NCBI RefSeq assembly: GCF_026262505.1
Contig: NC_067203.1
Coordinates: forward strand, 1,116,001 to 1,180,000
Reading direction: 5' to 3'
Source: Trichomonas vaginalis G3
Lineage: Eukaryota > Parabasalia > Trichomonadida > Trichomonadidae
DNA length: 64,000 bases
A model generated the notes under the pieces. It was not told the origin of the DNA. It saw only the letters and a list, made by a program, of their open reading frames with translations, and searched no databases. Made by a program: the position numbers and the translations under genes. Positions 19,576 through 26,891 of this stretch are shown here, piece after piece; position 1 is the stretch's first letter, and each line of letters begins with the position of its first letter.

Positions 19576-20436
19576 ATGCTTCAGGTTGAAAAACAAAGAA
19601 CAAAAGTAGCAGATACAAAACCGTTAGACTATATCTTTACAAACGCTGGCAGGAATATTTCAGATGAAGAAATTTCATCCCGATCTTACAGGTTTGACTA
19701 TCCAATTCGTTGGCTTCAAAGTCCTTCAGATGCAAAGGCAATAGGATTTAGAAGAGTTTTGTTTTCAAATAGAACTAATGCGTTTATGTTCGCAGTATAT
19801 TTTCACGGTCAGTATAAAGGTTCTGACGGTCTAATAGAAAAATTTGACGAAATGAAAATCTTTACAATTCGTTCAGACGAAAGTCTTGAAAAAACTCTAA
19901 ATGACTTTCAAACTCAAATAAACAAATACTACTGGGAATTTCAAGAAAAATACCACTCTTTACTAAATGGAACATACTATCTGAAACTAGAATATGACAA
20001 GATGAACTCCACAGTTTCATTTCAAAAGATTGAAATTAACCCTCCAAGAGATACAGAGTTTTTATATTGGGGAGTAGACAAACGTTCTTGGGCACAATTT
20101 CTTCGGTTACTAAACCAGAACGAACCATTACCACCAGATGGTCCATTTAAATTTATACTTCCACCAGCAGATTTGACAGTTTATAGAAACGTGTTTGACC
20201 CTCAAAATGTCATGTGTCATGCAAGTTTCAGTTCAAGCAACAACAGTTTTCTGTGTATCGGTAAGGACTTTTATGACTTTGCTTCTAAATTCTACGAACC
20301 ACCTAGTAACAGTTTCTCTGACTTTCAATTTTGGTTCACAACAAACGGTGTGCAGCATATTATTCCATTATACTATGACTTTTATCTCGAATTGTCTTTC
20401 ATATACAACTACGGAAAAGTGCTGAAAAAGTATTGA
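19576..20436 (+). CDS. Minor capsid (penton-like) protein, outer Maverick copy 2
   Basis: 286 residues. Paralogue of the 13086-13933 locus: shared YRFDYPIRWLQ, KAIGFRRV and a C-terminal block ending DFQFWFTTNGVQHIIP. Related more distantly to the inner-element genes at 23806 and 39696. Beta-rich, with no enzyme motif; a jelly-roll minor capsid role is inference. Starts 10 bp after an ATTTTTAC box. It reads whole. Immediately after its stop begins the inverted-repeat cassette holding the KilA-N gene. Confidence 0.6.
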   Translation: MLQVEKQRTKVADTKPLDYIFTNAGRNISDEEISSRSYRFDYPIRWLQSPSDAKAIGFRRVLFSNRTNAFMFAVYFHGQYKGSDGLIEKFDEMKIFTIRSDESLEKTLNDFQTQINKYYWEFQEKYHSLLNGTYYLKLEYDKMNSTVSFQKIEINPPRDTEFLYWGVDKRSWAQFLRLLNQNEPLPPDGPFKFILPPADLTVYRNVFDPQNVMCHASFSSSNNSFLCIGKDFYDFASKFYEPPSNSFSDFQFWFTTNGVQHIIPLYYDFYLELSFIYNYGKVLKKY

Positions 20437-20607
20437 AAAAAGAGGTGGAGCCAAAAAGTGGCTCGACCTCAAAACAAGCATTTTGTGAAGAATATACCAC
20501 CCCGCGGAATTCCGCGGGGTGCTTTTTATACAAAATTCAACAGGTGAATTTTCATGAATTTCCTTAAGATAGAAAAAGTGAGTTAAAATGAGATTTTTAT
20601 CGTTGTG

Positions 20608-20668
20608 GTCCGACGGTTAAGCCACAAACGAATGTCCGACGGTTAAGCCACAAACGAATGTCCGACGT
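20608..20668. repeat. 26-bp tandem repeat, about 2.3 copies
   Basis: GTCCGACGGTTAAGCCACAA plus six bases repeats at 20608 and 20634, with the first bases again at 20660. It sits in the leader upstream of the KilA-N gene, between its inverted-repeat arm and the T-rich promoter box. Confidence 0.85.
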
Positions 20669-20709
20669 ACCACCAAAAAATATTTTTTTATTTTTATTGT
20701 AAGAACAGT

Positions 20710-21372
20710 ATGACAGTCGAAGCAAAAACGTTCACGAACAAATCTAATGGCGAAACATTCACAAAAGGCACTTACAACGGTATTGAAGTCTTACGTAGAG
20801 ACAAGGATGGTTATATAAATGCAACAAAGATCTGTCAGCAGTTTAGGAAAGACTTTAGAAGGTTGTTGGAAAATAAGTCCTGGGAAGAGTATTTTAAGGC
20901 ATTTTGTGAAGAATATACCAACCCGCGGAATTCCGCGGGTTGCTTTTTATACAATGTTAATGCAGGAATTCCCGATGAAATCAAACAGGTTAGAGGAACG
21001 TATGTAGACCCAAGACTTGTAAACTATATAGCAATGTGGGCTTCTCCAAAATATTGCATAGCAGTTGGAAAAATTCTGGACTCCATAGACAAGAAAGTTC
21101 ATGAGAAATTAGATGAAGAAGAACTTGAAGATACAGTAGAGAATGCAAAACCTTTGTTCGAAGAAGAAGTTAGAAAAATGCATGAAAAACAAATAGAACA
21201 TGAACGTGAGATATGTTCTGGTTATAGAGACTCTCCATACGAACTAGACCAATGGGAACAAGAAGATTTAAAGAGAGAATTTAGAGAATATGAACTCGCT
21301 AAAGTTTCATTAGAAGCTGCAGAAGAGAGGTTAAAAGTTTGGGGTCGTTTTGTACAAAAATATTGTGAGTAA
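20710..21372 (+). CDS. KilA-N domain protein carrying an in-frame palindromic repeat
   Basis: 220 residues. The KilA-N DNA-binding domain is recognisable by DGYINATKICQQF and, after a linker, RGTYVDPRLVNYIAMWAS. The linker contains AFCEEYTNPRNSAGCFLYN, encoded exactly by a 56-bp palindromic repeat (20899-20954) that also exists outside genes nearby. The C-terminal half is an E/K-rich coiled coil. KilA-N proteins are DNA-binding proteins widespread in large DNA viruses and phages. A relative is at 34236 (RGYYVHRLLVNVVAMWASPR). The start follows ATTTTTATTGTAAGAACAGT, a leader shared with the genes at 22083 and 34236. Confidence 0.85.
   Translation: MTVEAKTFTNKSNGETFTKGTYNGIEVLRRDKDGYINATKICQQFRKDFRRLLENKSWEEYFKAFCEEYTNPRNSAGCFLYNVNAGIPDEIKQVRGTYVDPRLVNYIAMWASPKYCIAVGKILDSIDKKVHEKLDEEELEDTVENAKPLFEEEVRKMHEKQIEHEREICSGYRDSPYELDQWEQEDLKREFREYELAKVSLEAAEERLKVWGRFVQKYCE
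20899..20954 (+). repeat. 56-bp palindromic repeat inside the KilA-N coding sequence
   Basis: Core: GCATTTTGTGAAGAATATAC, then the perfect palindrome AACCCGCGGAATTCCGCGGGTT, cited here as AACCCGCGGAA plus its complement, then GCTTTTTATACAA. The same core lies at 20478-20533 and, inverted, four times at 21564-21877. Here it keeps the reading frame. The stem differs from the copy at 20478 (CACCCCGCGG arms) by paired changes that preserve base pairing. Confidence 0.9.
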
Positions 21373-21460
21373 ATGAACCATTTTATTTTTATTGAATTCG
21401 GCAAAAATATATTTTAGGTTAGATGGTTTTTAGGTGTCACTACGTCACCAGGTCACCAGG

Positions 21461-21484
21461 TCCCTCGGTCCCTCGGTCCCTCGG
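21461..21484. repeat. 8-bp tandem repeat TCCCTCGG x3
   Basis: Three exact copies, preceded by a doubled CACCAGGT. It lies in the spacer between the KilA-N gene and the palindromic array. Confidence 0.85.
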
Positions 21485-21546
21485 TTAAACGAACTTCTCT
21501 GAAAAAGTGTGACAACATGACATTTTGACAACAACACAGGAAATAG

Positions 21547-21890
21547 ACTTCTTCGTATATGTTTTGTATAAAAAGCACCTGCCGGAATTCCGGCGGGTGG
21601 TATATTCTTCACGAAATGCTTGTTTTGTTGAGACTTCATCGTATATGTTTTGTATAAAAAGCACCTGCCGGAATTCCGCGGGGTGGTATATTCTTCACGA
21701 AATGCTTGTTTTGTTGAGACTTCTTCGTATATGTTTTGTATAAAAAGCAACCCGCGGAATTCCGCGGGGTGGTATATTCTTCACAAAATGCTTGTTTTGT
21801 TGAGACTTCTTCGTATATGTTTTGTATAAAAAGCAACCCGCGGAATTCCGCGGGGTGGTATATTCTTCACGAAATGCTTGTTTTGAGGTC
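21547..21890 (-). repeat. Four-unit 86-bp tandem array of the palindromic repeat
   Basis: GTTTTGTATA recurs at 21561, 21647, 21733 and 21819, an exact 86-bp period. Each unit is the 56-bp palindromic core in inverted orientation (21564-21619, 21650-21705, 21736-21791, 21822-21877) plus a 30-bp spacer with TTGTTGAGACTTC. The centres vary between CTGCCGGAATTCCGGCGGG, CTGCCGGAATTCCGCGGGG and CCCGCGGAATTCCGCGGGG, including one unit with one arm changed and not the other. Confidence 0.92.
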
Positions 21891-21955
21891 GAGCCACTTT
21901 TGGCTCCACCGTAGAAAACACACAAAACTCATTTTACTCAGCAAAAATATATTTT

Positions 21956-22003
21956 AGGTGAAGAGGTGAGATCTCACCTGTTTTTTCACCTCTTTTCTCA
22001 CCC
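21956..22003 (+). repeat. GGTGA repeat R1
   Basis: AGGTGAAGAGGTGAGATCTC followed by alternating T-tracts and CACCT, ending CACCC. The core AGGTGAGATCTCACCT is a perfect 16-bp palindrome. It is preceded by AAAATATATTTT and followed by TTGAATTTTCATGAATTT, a leader also found near 20560 and 33190. One of a family that brackets the gene interrupted at 22355. Confidence 0.85.
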
Positions 22004-22082
22004 GTTGAATTTTCATGAATTTTCCCGAAATAAAAAAAGTTAGTTTTTTAAAAAAAATATTTTTTATTTTTATTGTAAGAAC

Positions 22083-22354
22083 ATGTTAGCAACAACTTCA
22101 CCAAACTCGTTAGTCATGAACCCAACTTCAATGTTAGTAGAGATGAAAAGCTTCATTCCTTCTTCATATACTTTCGAAACAGAAATCCAGAAGATAAAGC
22201 AAGAACTTCTCCAAGGAGTTTTAGACTGTAGTGCGAAAGATGAAACAAATGAAGAATATCTTTATGAAATGCAGGATATTATTGACCATCTACCTAAACT
22301 TCCTGAAATACAACAACAAAAGCTCACTATTCCAGAATTCGATGAAATAGAAGT
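22083..22354 (+). pseudogene. Outer Maverick gene X, 5' part, interrupted by the inner element
   Basis: Encodes the start of a protein whose relative lies at 32155-33120 inside the inner element (shared MKSFIPSSYTFETEIQKIKQ and LPKLPEIQQQKLTIPEFDE). The match stops precisely at the inner element's terminus, and the remainder of the related sequence resumes at 44419 after the element and its target duplication. Function unknown. Its leader ATTTTTATTGTAAGAAC matches that of the KilA-N gene. Confidence 0.8.
22350..22354. repeat. Target-site duplication GAAGT (left)
   Basis: GAAGT directly precedes the inner element's left terminus and recurs at 44414-44418 directly after the right terminus. Five- to six-bp duplications are typical of Maverick insertion. 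Confidence 0.85.
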
Positions 22355-23089
22355 AGTTAGTATGGTTATCTTGGGTACGGCGGCACTGCGTTCCACCTTA
22401 CCCAATATAACCTTAAATATTTACAAAACCAGTAACGTATATTTTACAACACAAAACGACAACACTCACTTAACCTTAAATATTTACAAAGCCGCCAACC
22501 ACTTCACTAACGAGCTCACCAACATTTTCGCTAACGACTTCACTAATGAAAAAATAAACGTTCTCACTAACGTTCCCACTAATGTTCTCATTTACAAAAG
22601 TATTGCAGCGCTTCCCATTGCTGTGCTTCACATAACAGCTCATAATCTTCTGACTCACTTTCTTCTTCATATAGGTCAAAATCACTGTCATAGTTTATAC
22701 CTGTAAGTTTTGACAAAGCTAATGAAACACGTTTACCATTTGTATCTATTGCTTTTATATATCTCCCATTATGTTTGTTGTCGTAAACGCTCAAACTAAC
22801 TTTACCCTTTCTCCCTCGTATCTGATAGAATGTATTTTCACGAGGAACGAAGAACAAATTCTTGAACTCATGACCGTTGTAGTTTGTTATCTCAATAGTT
22901 TTCGTCATTTATATAAAAATAAAATAAAAAATAAACTTAAAAATAAACTTAAAAATTAATGATATCACCACCCTCACACGTATGAAAACATAGCACAAAA
23001 ATAAATTTAGGTGAAGTGGTGAAATCTCACCTCTTTTTTCACCTCTTTTTTCACCCACTTGAATTCATTGCTTTATAACTCTCTTCCTT
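22355..23089 (+). repeat. Left terminal inverted repeat of inner Maverick
   Basis: Matches the reverse complement of 43695-44413. It includes a 106-codon gene on the minus strand (22588-22908), AT-rich leader repeats, and GGTGA repeat R2 (23009-23056). R2 holds one more 12-bp CACCTCTTTTTT unit than its partner R7 in the right repeat. Confidence 0.92.
22588..22908 (-). CDS. Small acidic-tailed protein encoded inside the terminal inverted repeat
   Basis: 106 residues starting MTKTIEITNYNGHEFKNLFF, a beta-rich, positively charged first half (GRKGKVSLSVYDNKHNG) and an acidic tail (YEEESESEDYELLCEAQQW). No family recognised. A second copy, broken, sits in the right repeat at 43864-44181, as expected for a gene carried in a TIR. 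A small protein that handles element ends would be a reasonable guess but is only that. This copy reads whole. Confidence 0.6.
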   Translation of the reverse strand: MTKTIEITNYNGHEFKNLFFVPRENTFYQIRGRKGKVSLSVYDNKHNGRYIKAIDTNGKRVSLALSKLTGINYDSDFDLYEEESESEDYELLCEAQQWEALQYFCK

Positions 23090-23580
23090 GGTTTCTTTTT
23101 AGTTGCTTTCTTCACGTCTGTCTCCAGCTTAACTGTCTTTCTTCTTCGTCCGTAATGATACCAGTTACTTCCACCAGTCAATGGGTCAAATGGTCTTTCG
23201 TAAGGGTTTCCATACATTCCATAGGGACCATACGGAAGAACTACTGGTGGAGGAAGAGTTCCATCGACTCTATTTAAATGCATTGTTTCACCTTTCATCT
23301 GGTCATTAAAGTCTTTTGCATGTTTTGCAAACTCATCGTCCTTTCCTAAAGCATTTTCTGACTCAGTCGCAACCAAATTGGATGCTTTATTTATGAGCCC
23401 TATTTTATTTAATCTTAACTTCTTTGCAACCCAGCCTCCAATCTTCCCTTTATTTGCATCTAATGTCTTCGAAACCCTTCCTCCACTCATTTTATTTACT
23501 GCGTCATAAGCTCCAAGTGCTTTTGCTCCAAATGCTAATGCTTTTGTTCCCATTGCGCCTAAAGCTGCCCAAGCTACCAT
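23065..23580 (-). CDS. Alanine/glycine-rich protein with strongly basic C-terminus
   Basis: 171 residues. The start MVAWAALGAMGTKALAFGAK is a hydrophobic A/G-rich amphipathic segment; the middle is polar; a P/Y/G-rich stretch (LPYGPYGMYGNPYERPF) leads to a very basic end (KKATKKKPRKRVIKQ). The plan recalls the 16157 and 12841 proteins and DNA-condensing minor virion proteins, but no motif settles it. Its 3' end overlaps the inner edge of the left TIR. It reads whole. Confidence 0.6.
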   Translation of the reverse strand: MVAWAALGAMGTKALAFGAKALGAYDAVNKMSGGRVSKTLDANKGKIGGWVAKKLRLNKIGLINKASNLVATESENALGKDDEFAKHAKDFNDQMKGETMHLNRVDGTLPPPVVLPYGPYGMYGNPYERPFDPLTGGSNWYHYGRRRKTVKLETDVKKATKKKPRKRVIKQ

Positions 23581-23805
23581 TTACACCATATTAAAATCAT
23601 CTCTCTTCAATATTATCTCATAAAAGTTCTCGTTACTGGAGAAAGTCAATGAAACATAAACATTCTCATGGACTTCGTCCTCACCGCTTTGCGGTCTATC
23701 TAACTTCTTTCTTATCTCATCTATTCGCTTCAAAATGTCTGAACAATTGCTAACATCTTCTACAACAGTTATTTCATCATGAATGACCTTCAAGAACAAG
23801 CTCAT
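23581..23805 (-). CDS. Unknown 74-aa protein with double-hairpin insert
   Basis: Sits without spacing between the genes on both sides. The segment RPQSGEDEVHE is encoded by two adjacent GC-rich hairpins (23670-23695), and nearly the same peptide (KPQRGEDEVHA) is encoded by hairpins at 35882-35907 in an unrelated gene. The rest (start MSLFLKVIHDEITVVEDV) is unrecognised. Confidence 0.55.
   Translation of the reverse strand: MSLFLKVIHDEITVVEDVSNCSDILKRIDEIRKKLDRPQSGEDEVHENVYVSLTFSSNENFYEIILKRDDFNMV
23670..23695 (-). repeat. Double triloop hairpin inside a gene
   Basis: On the minus strand: ACCGC-AAA-GCGGT, two bases (GA), then GGAC-GAA-GTCC, followed by ATG. It is in frame in the 74-aa gene and GC-rich in AT-rich DNA. 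Confidence 0.85.
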
Positions 23806-24687
23806 TTAATATGCTATTAAAATCATCTCAATAATGAGTCCATCCTTTCCATCTTTAGGTAGCACAACATCTTTCATTGAAGAAGGTTCGACAAGTCTTA
23901 TGTTAAACTTACTGACAAAGTTTGTTATACTATAATGCTTCGGTGGCGAATACATGTAGTTTGAAAGACATAATATAGATTCTTCAGCAAATTCACTTAT
24001 ACTGGATTTTATAACAATGTTCTCACGAGACCAAATACCACCAATTGACAATCTTGTAAGCAATCCTGCTGAACCTTCTACTGTAAACATCGATGGTAAC
24101 ATTCCACGAAGGTCATCTATTGACATCGTTGAGTCACTGAATTTAAATATTTTCTTAAAGCAATCGTCATTATCTAACCATGCAATAGCTTTGAAGTTTT
24201 CATTCGAATATACATCTGCTTCATTAAATGTAAAACCTGACTTCTTTGCAGAGATGACTTTAAAATCTATTGAGTTTGTTTCAAAATTATATGCTATGGT
24301 AACTTCTGAAGGTAATGGATGCCCTTCCGCAGTAAGTTGTTCTCTCACTACCGTTTGAAGCTTTGTGTTAAAAACTTTCATGTCATCTCCTGTGTCTAGG
24401 TTCACATACACAGCAATGGGAAAACTATCTTGCTTCTTTGTTTCATCATTATACCTCAAAACATTAAAGTTCTTCAATAATATTGTTCTTCCTGCTGGAA
24501 TACTTCGAACCTGTCTGATTTCAATAGCTTTCTCACCTCCTACATACTCTACCCAGTGTCTTGGATATTCATAAGTATACTGACTTTCTTGAATTTTGGT
24601 TGGTTTCATCATAACGTGTTCATAGTATATCTTTATACTCTTGTCAGTTAGACTCGGTGCTATGTTCTGAATATTTCTGACTTGCAT
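23806..24687 (-). CDS. Minor capsid (penton-like) protein, inner Maverick copy 1
   Basis: 293 residues from the ATG at 24687 (MQVRNIQNIAPSL); I prefer it to the more upstream ATG at 24774 because the latter lies inside the divergent ATPase gene and the spacer 24688-24703 looks like a shared promoter. Signatures YTYEYPRHWVEYVGGEKAIE, GGIWSRENIVI and LPKDGKDGLIIEM are shared with the 39696-40550 locus (FPTDWIVNINEEKYIG, GIWDRKQAILY, PPDGKDCLYIEA) and, more weakly, with the outer-element genes at 13086 and 19576. Beta-rich; jelly-roll minor capsid role is inference. It reads whole. Confidence 0.65.
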   Translation of the reverse strand: MQVRNIQNIAPSLTDKSIKIYYEHVMMKPTKIQESQYTYEYPRHWVEYVGGEKAIEIRQVRSIPAGRTILLKNFNVLRYNDETKKQDSFPIAVYVNLDTGDDMKVFNTKLQTVVREQLTAEGHPLPSEVTIAYNFETNSIDFKVISAKKSGFTFNEADVYSNENFKAIAWLDNDDCFKKIFKFSDSTMSIDDLRGMLPSMFTVEGSAGLLTRLSIGGIWSRENIVIKSSISEFAEESILCLSNYMYSPPKHYSITNFVSKFNIRLVEPSSMKDVVLPKDGKDGLIIEMILIAY

Positions 24688-24703
24688 TTTTAATGGAGAT
24701 AAA
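24688..24703. promoter_or_regulatory. 16-bp bidirectional promoter (minor capsid / ATPase)
   Basis: TTTTAATGGAGATAAA is all that separates the two divergent start codons. Confidence 0.6.
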
Positions 24704-25590
24704 ATGAAGCATTTAATACATGACGTAGATGAAGACATGAATGAAACTACAGACAAACTTAACTCTTCTCTCATTCTTCCTTTCAGTAAGGACTATGAGT
24801 TCTGTTCAAATGGTGTGTATTTCTATTGTGGAAAGATGGGTTCAGGTAAGACATTTAATTTAATTCGTCATATACTCATAACAGAACGTTTAGGAAATGA
24901 CTCATATTATGACCAAATCATTATATCAGCAACTTCAGACTCTATGGACTCAACAGCGAAAACATTTATGTCAAAAGTTCAAGCATCTGTCGTTAAAGTT
25001 CCAGATAGCGAACTCATTGAATTTCTTCAACGTTACGTTCGACGTAAGAGGAAATATTATGCCATCGTTGAATTTATACAGTCAGGAATGCAAAAGACTT
25101 CAGAAGAGATGGAAAGAATTATTGACAAACACCACTTACGTCAATACTCAGGAGTTTACGATATGAAACGACTTACAAACTACATTCTATCAAAACTTTC
25201 AAAATACCCCTTCAAAAAATATCCTTCAAACACTTTATTAGTTTGTGACGACTTCGCCGGAAAAGGTTTAGTTTCAAAGCCTGACTCACCATTAGCTAAC
25301 ATCATTACTAAAGTCAGACATTACCACTTAACTGTAGCAATACTTATGCAAACATGGAGGTTTTTAGCTTTAAACATAAAACGTCTCATAACTGACTTCG
25401 TTATCTTTCAAGGTTTCTCACGTATGATATTGAACTCATTTGGAAACAGTCAGGTATAACATTACCTTTTGAAGAAATTTGGGAAGCATATAAGTCTCTC
25501 ATCTCTCCTCGTTCATACCTTGAGATTCATATCATGACTAATACCATTAAAGTCAAAAATATTCCATGGGAACGACCAACATTGTTTTAA
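24704..25590 (+). pseudogene. A32-like genome-packaging ATPase locus
   Basis: Walker A GKMGSGKTFN near residue 43 and Walker B TLLVCDDFAGKG about 155 residues later, with HYHLTVAILMQTW after it, as in the FtsK/HerA-type A32 packaging ATPases of Polintons, virophages and poxviruses. This ATPase pumps DNA into the capsid. Recognisable sequence runs to about 25590 (FEEIWEAYKSLI, WERPTLF). The locus is broken, about one break. Divergent from a minor capsid gene. Confidence 0.85.
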
Positions 25591-25692
25591 AGTTTAACCT
25601 TCAACTGACTGATGGTAAACAAATTCCATGCATCTCTGTCGCCATTTCTGTTAATATTTTTGCTGTCATTCATATCATCCACTTCCCATCCG

Positions 25693-25986
25693 TTAGCTTT
25701 TGAGGATATGCGTTAGAATAGCTGTTCTTAAATGAAGGCTTCTCCCCTTGAGAGCATAAACTCTATAACTTTCTGCATACTTTATGTTTGAACCTCCTGA
25801 GCCATCATTGACATAAATTTTTATAGGCTTCCACCCTTTGTTCATGTTCCTGCTTCTTCCCTTAGCTCTTTTGTTCAGTAGTTCTACATCTTTATACACA
25901 GCTCCTGTCTCAGTGAATTCAACAATATTTTCATTCGTTAGCTTTACATTCAAACCCTTGTCGAGTATATTGTTCATTTCATACAT
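25693..25986 (-). CDS. Unknown small Maverick protein
   Basis: About 98 residues from the ATG at 25986 (MYEMNNILDKGLNV), which I choose because it borders a 25-bp divergent spacer; the frame is open further upstream into the opposite gene. Contains a basic central stretch (NKRAKGRSRNMNKGWKP). No family recognised. Confidence 0.5.
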   Translation of the reverse strand: MYEMNNILDKGLNVKLTNENIVEFTETGAVYKDVELLNKRAKGRSRNMNKGWKPIKIYVNDGSGGSNIKYAESYRVYALKGRSLHLRTAILTHILKS

Positions 25987-26011
25987 ATAAAAGGTTTTTA
26001 TTCTATATGAA
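25987..26011. promoter_or_regulatory. 25-bp bidirectional promoter
   Basis: Spacer between divergent ATGs, containing TTTTTATTCTATATG on the plus strand and the reverse T-rich box ATATAAAAGG for the minus gene. Confidence 0.5.
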
Positions 26012-26626
26012 ATGAGAAGCAAATCCATCTTAGCTGGTGCCGTTAATGTTCCAATTGAACCAACATCAAATGTTGACTCACGAACGACAAACAATATTGT
26101 CATAAAGAACTATAGTTCAGAGTGTTTGAAAGAAAAAGAACCAGAACTGAAATCCGTGAATTTAAACTCAGCTTCAAACGCTAACGCTACATCAGATGTT
26201 AAGTTAGAGTATCCACCACTGGACCAAATTCTTTCAAGAGAAGCCAACGACAACCCTTACACAAATGTTCAAACAAATCCTTCAGATAACGTAGACCATT
26301 ACCTTCTTCAGTTATACCAAACAATTTTACTCAAAGACGATAAGAAGCTTTTGACAAATCTTATAAGCAAGAACCAAATAATTCTAACAAAGGAGGACCT
26401 TGAAAATGTTATATCACGAATAACAGGGAAACAATGTGTCATTGACTATCTCGACCCTGAAATCGAATGCTGTGGTCAAACGCCACCATTCATGAAAATA
26501 GGTAACATCCGCATCATTGAAACACCAGGAACTACAGGAGTTGAGTTTAAGTATAAATATTCGAACGAGTATACAAAACTTTCAACAGAATATAAGCTTT
26601 GTTTGAAATATGTTTTAGTAAATTAA
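26012..26626 (+). CDS. Unknown 204-aa Maverick protein
   Basis: A low-complexity S/N/T-rich first third (SVNLNSASNANATSDV) is followed by a helical middle (DHYLLQLYQTILLKDDKKLL) and a globular end containing GKQCVIDYLDPEIECCGQ. I looked for an adenain-type cysteine protease pattern, which Polintons usually encode, and could not establish it here. Its stop overlaps the stop of the convergent minus-strand gene. It reads whole. Confidence 0.55.
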   Translation: MRSKSILAGAVNVPIEPTSNVDSRTTNNIVIKNYSSECLKEKEPELKSVNLNSASNANATSDVKLEYPPLDQILSREANDNPYTNVQTNPSDNVDHYLLQLYQTILLKDDKKLLTNLISKNQIILTKEDLENVISRITGKQCVIDYLDPEIECCGQTPPFMKIGNIRIIETPGTTGVEFKYKYSNEYTKLSTEYKLCLKYVLVN

Positions 26627-26891
26627 AGCAATTTGTAATATCTATCCAAAACTTCTTCAACAGTATCGAACTCATCTTCATAATGCAAACCTAATCTTAT
26701 TGACTTGGTGCAGTTTCACTAACACAATATAGCGCTTTGCGCTCGGCGCCTTTGACGCCTTTTTCTGTTCTCTTGACTGACATAACTAACTCATTTGTTT
26801 CATCAAACAGCAATAACCAAAGTTCATGACCTAATACATAACATTCATACTTTATATTTTTAGCTCTGAGTTCTCTTGTAAGCTGTTGCAT
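26623..26891 (-). pseudogene. Small Maverick gene locus, unknown, with in-gene hairpins
   Basis: Starts MQQLTRELRAKNIKYECYV and contains ELWLLLFDETNELVMSVK. A pair of GC-rich hairpins at 26731-26759 lies inside it. The locus appears broken, about one break, and its 3' end overlaps the stop of the convergent gene. Its start overlaps the upstream minus-strand gene by 40 bp. No family recognised. Confidence 0.45.
26731..26759. repeat. GC-rich hairpin pair
   Basis: AGCGC-TTT-GCGCT at 26731-26743, one base, then GGCG-CCTTTGA-CGCC at 26745-26759. The first has the 5-bp stem and triloop of the dispersed family; the second has a longer loop. Confidence 0.75.

Larger units (their letters stand above)
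20444..21910. repeat. Inverted-repeat cassette around the KilA-N gene
   Basis: A 91-93 bp arm at 20444-20536 (GGTGGAGCCAAAAAGTGGCT, then the 56-bp palindromic repeat) recurs inverted at 21820-21910 with only a few differences. Between them lie a 26-bp tandem repeat, the KilA-N gene and a four-unit tandem array of the same palindromic repeat. The arms also contain a stem GAGCCA/TGGCTC. The arrangement looks like a unit that could move or be recombined as a block; no target duplication is evident. Confidence 0.7.
11400..22354. mobile_element. Outer Maverick/Polinton, left part
   Basis: A dense block of virus-like genes: adenine methyltransferase, small virion-like proteins, two paralogous minor-capsid-like genes, fibre, integrase, PolB and KilA-N. 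Most genes have a T-rich box a few bases before an AAATG start. The left boundary near 11400 is inferred from where host-like sequence stops; no terminal inverted repeat was found for this element. At 22355 it is interrupted by the inner element. Several of its genes are broken (a handful of breaks). Major capsid and packaging ATPase were not found in this part and may lie beyond the insertion. Confidence 0.8.

Noticed and set aside
21547-21890. CRISPR-like array
   Set aside because: The whole 86-bp unit repeats, spacers included; there are no unique spacers and no cas genes. It is a tandem repeat.
21956-22003. GATC in the GGTGA palindrome as a target of the element's Dam-class methyltransferase
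   Set aside because: Other copies have AATC, CATC or GATG at the same place, so GATC is not conserved.
26012-26626. Adenain-like cysteine protease
   Set aside because: Expected in Polintons, but no convincing His/acid/Gln/Cys arrangement could be identified here or in the other unknown genes.
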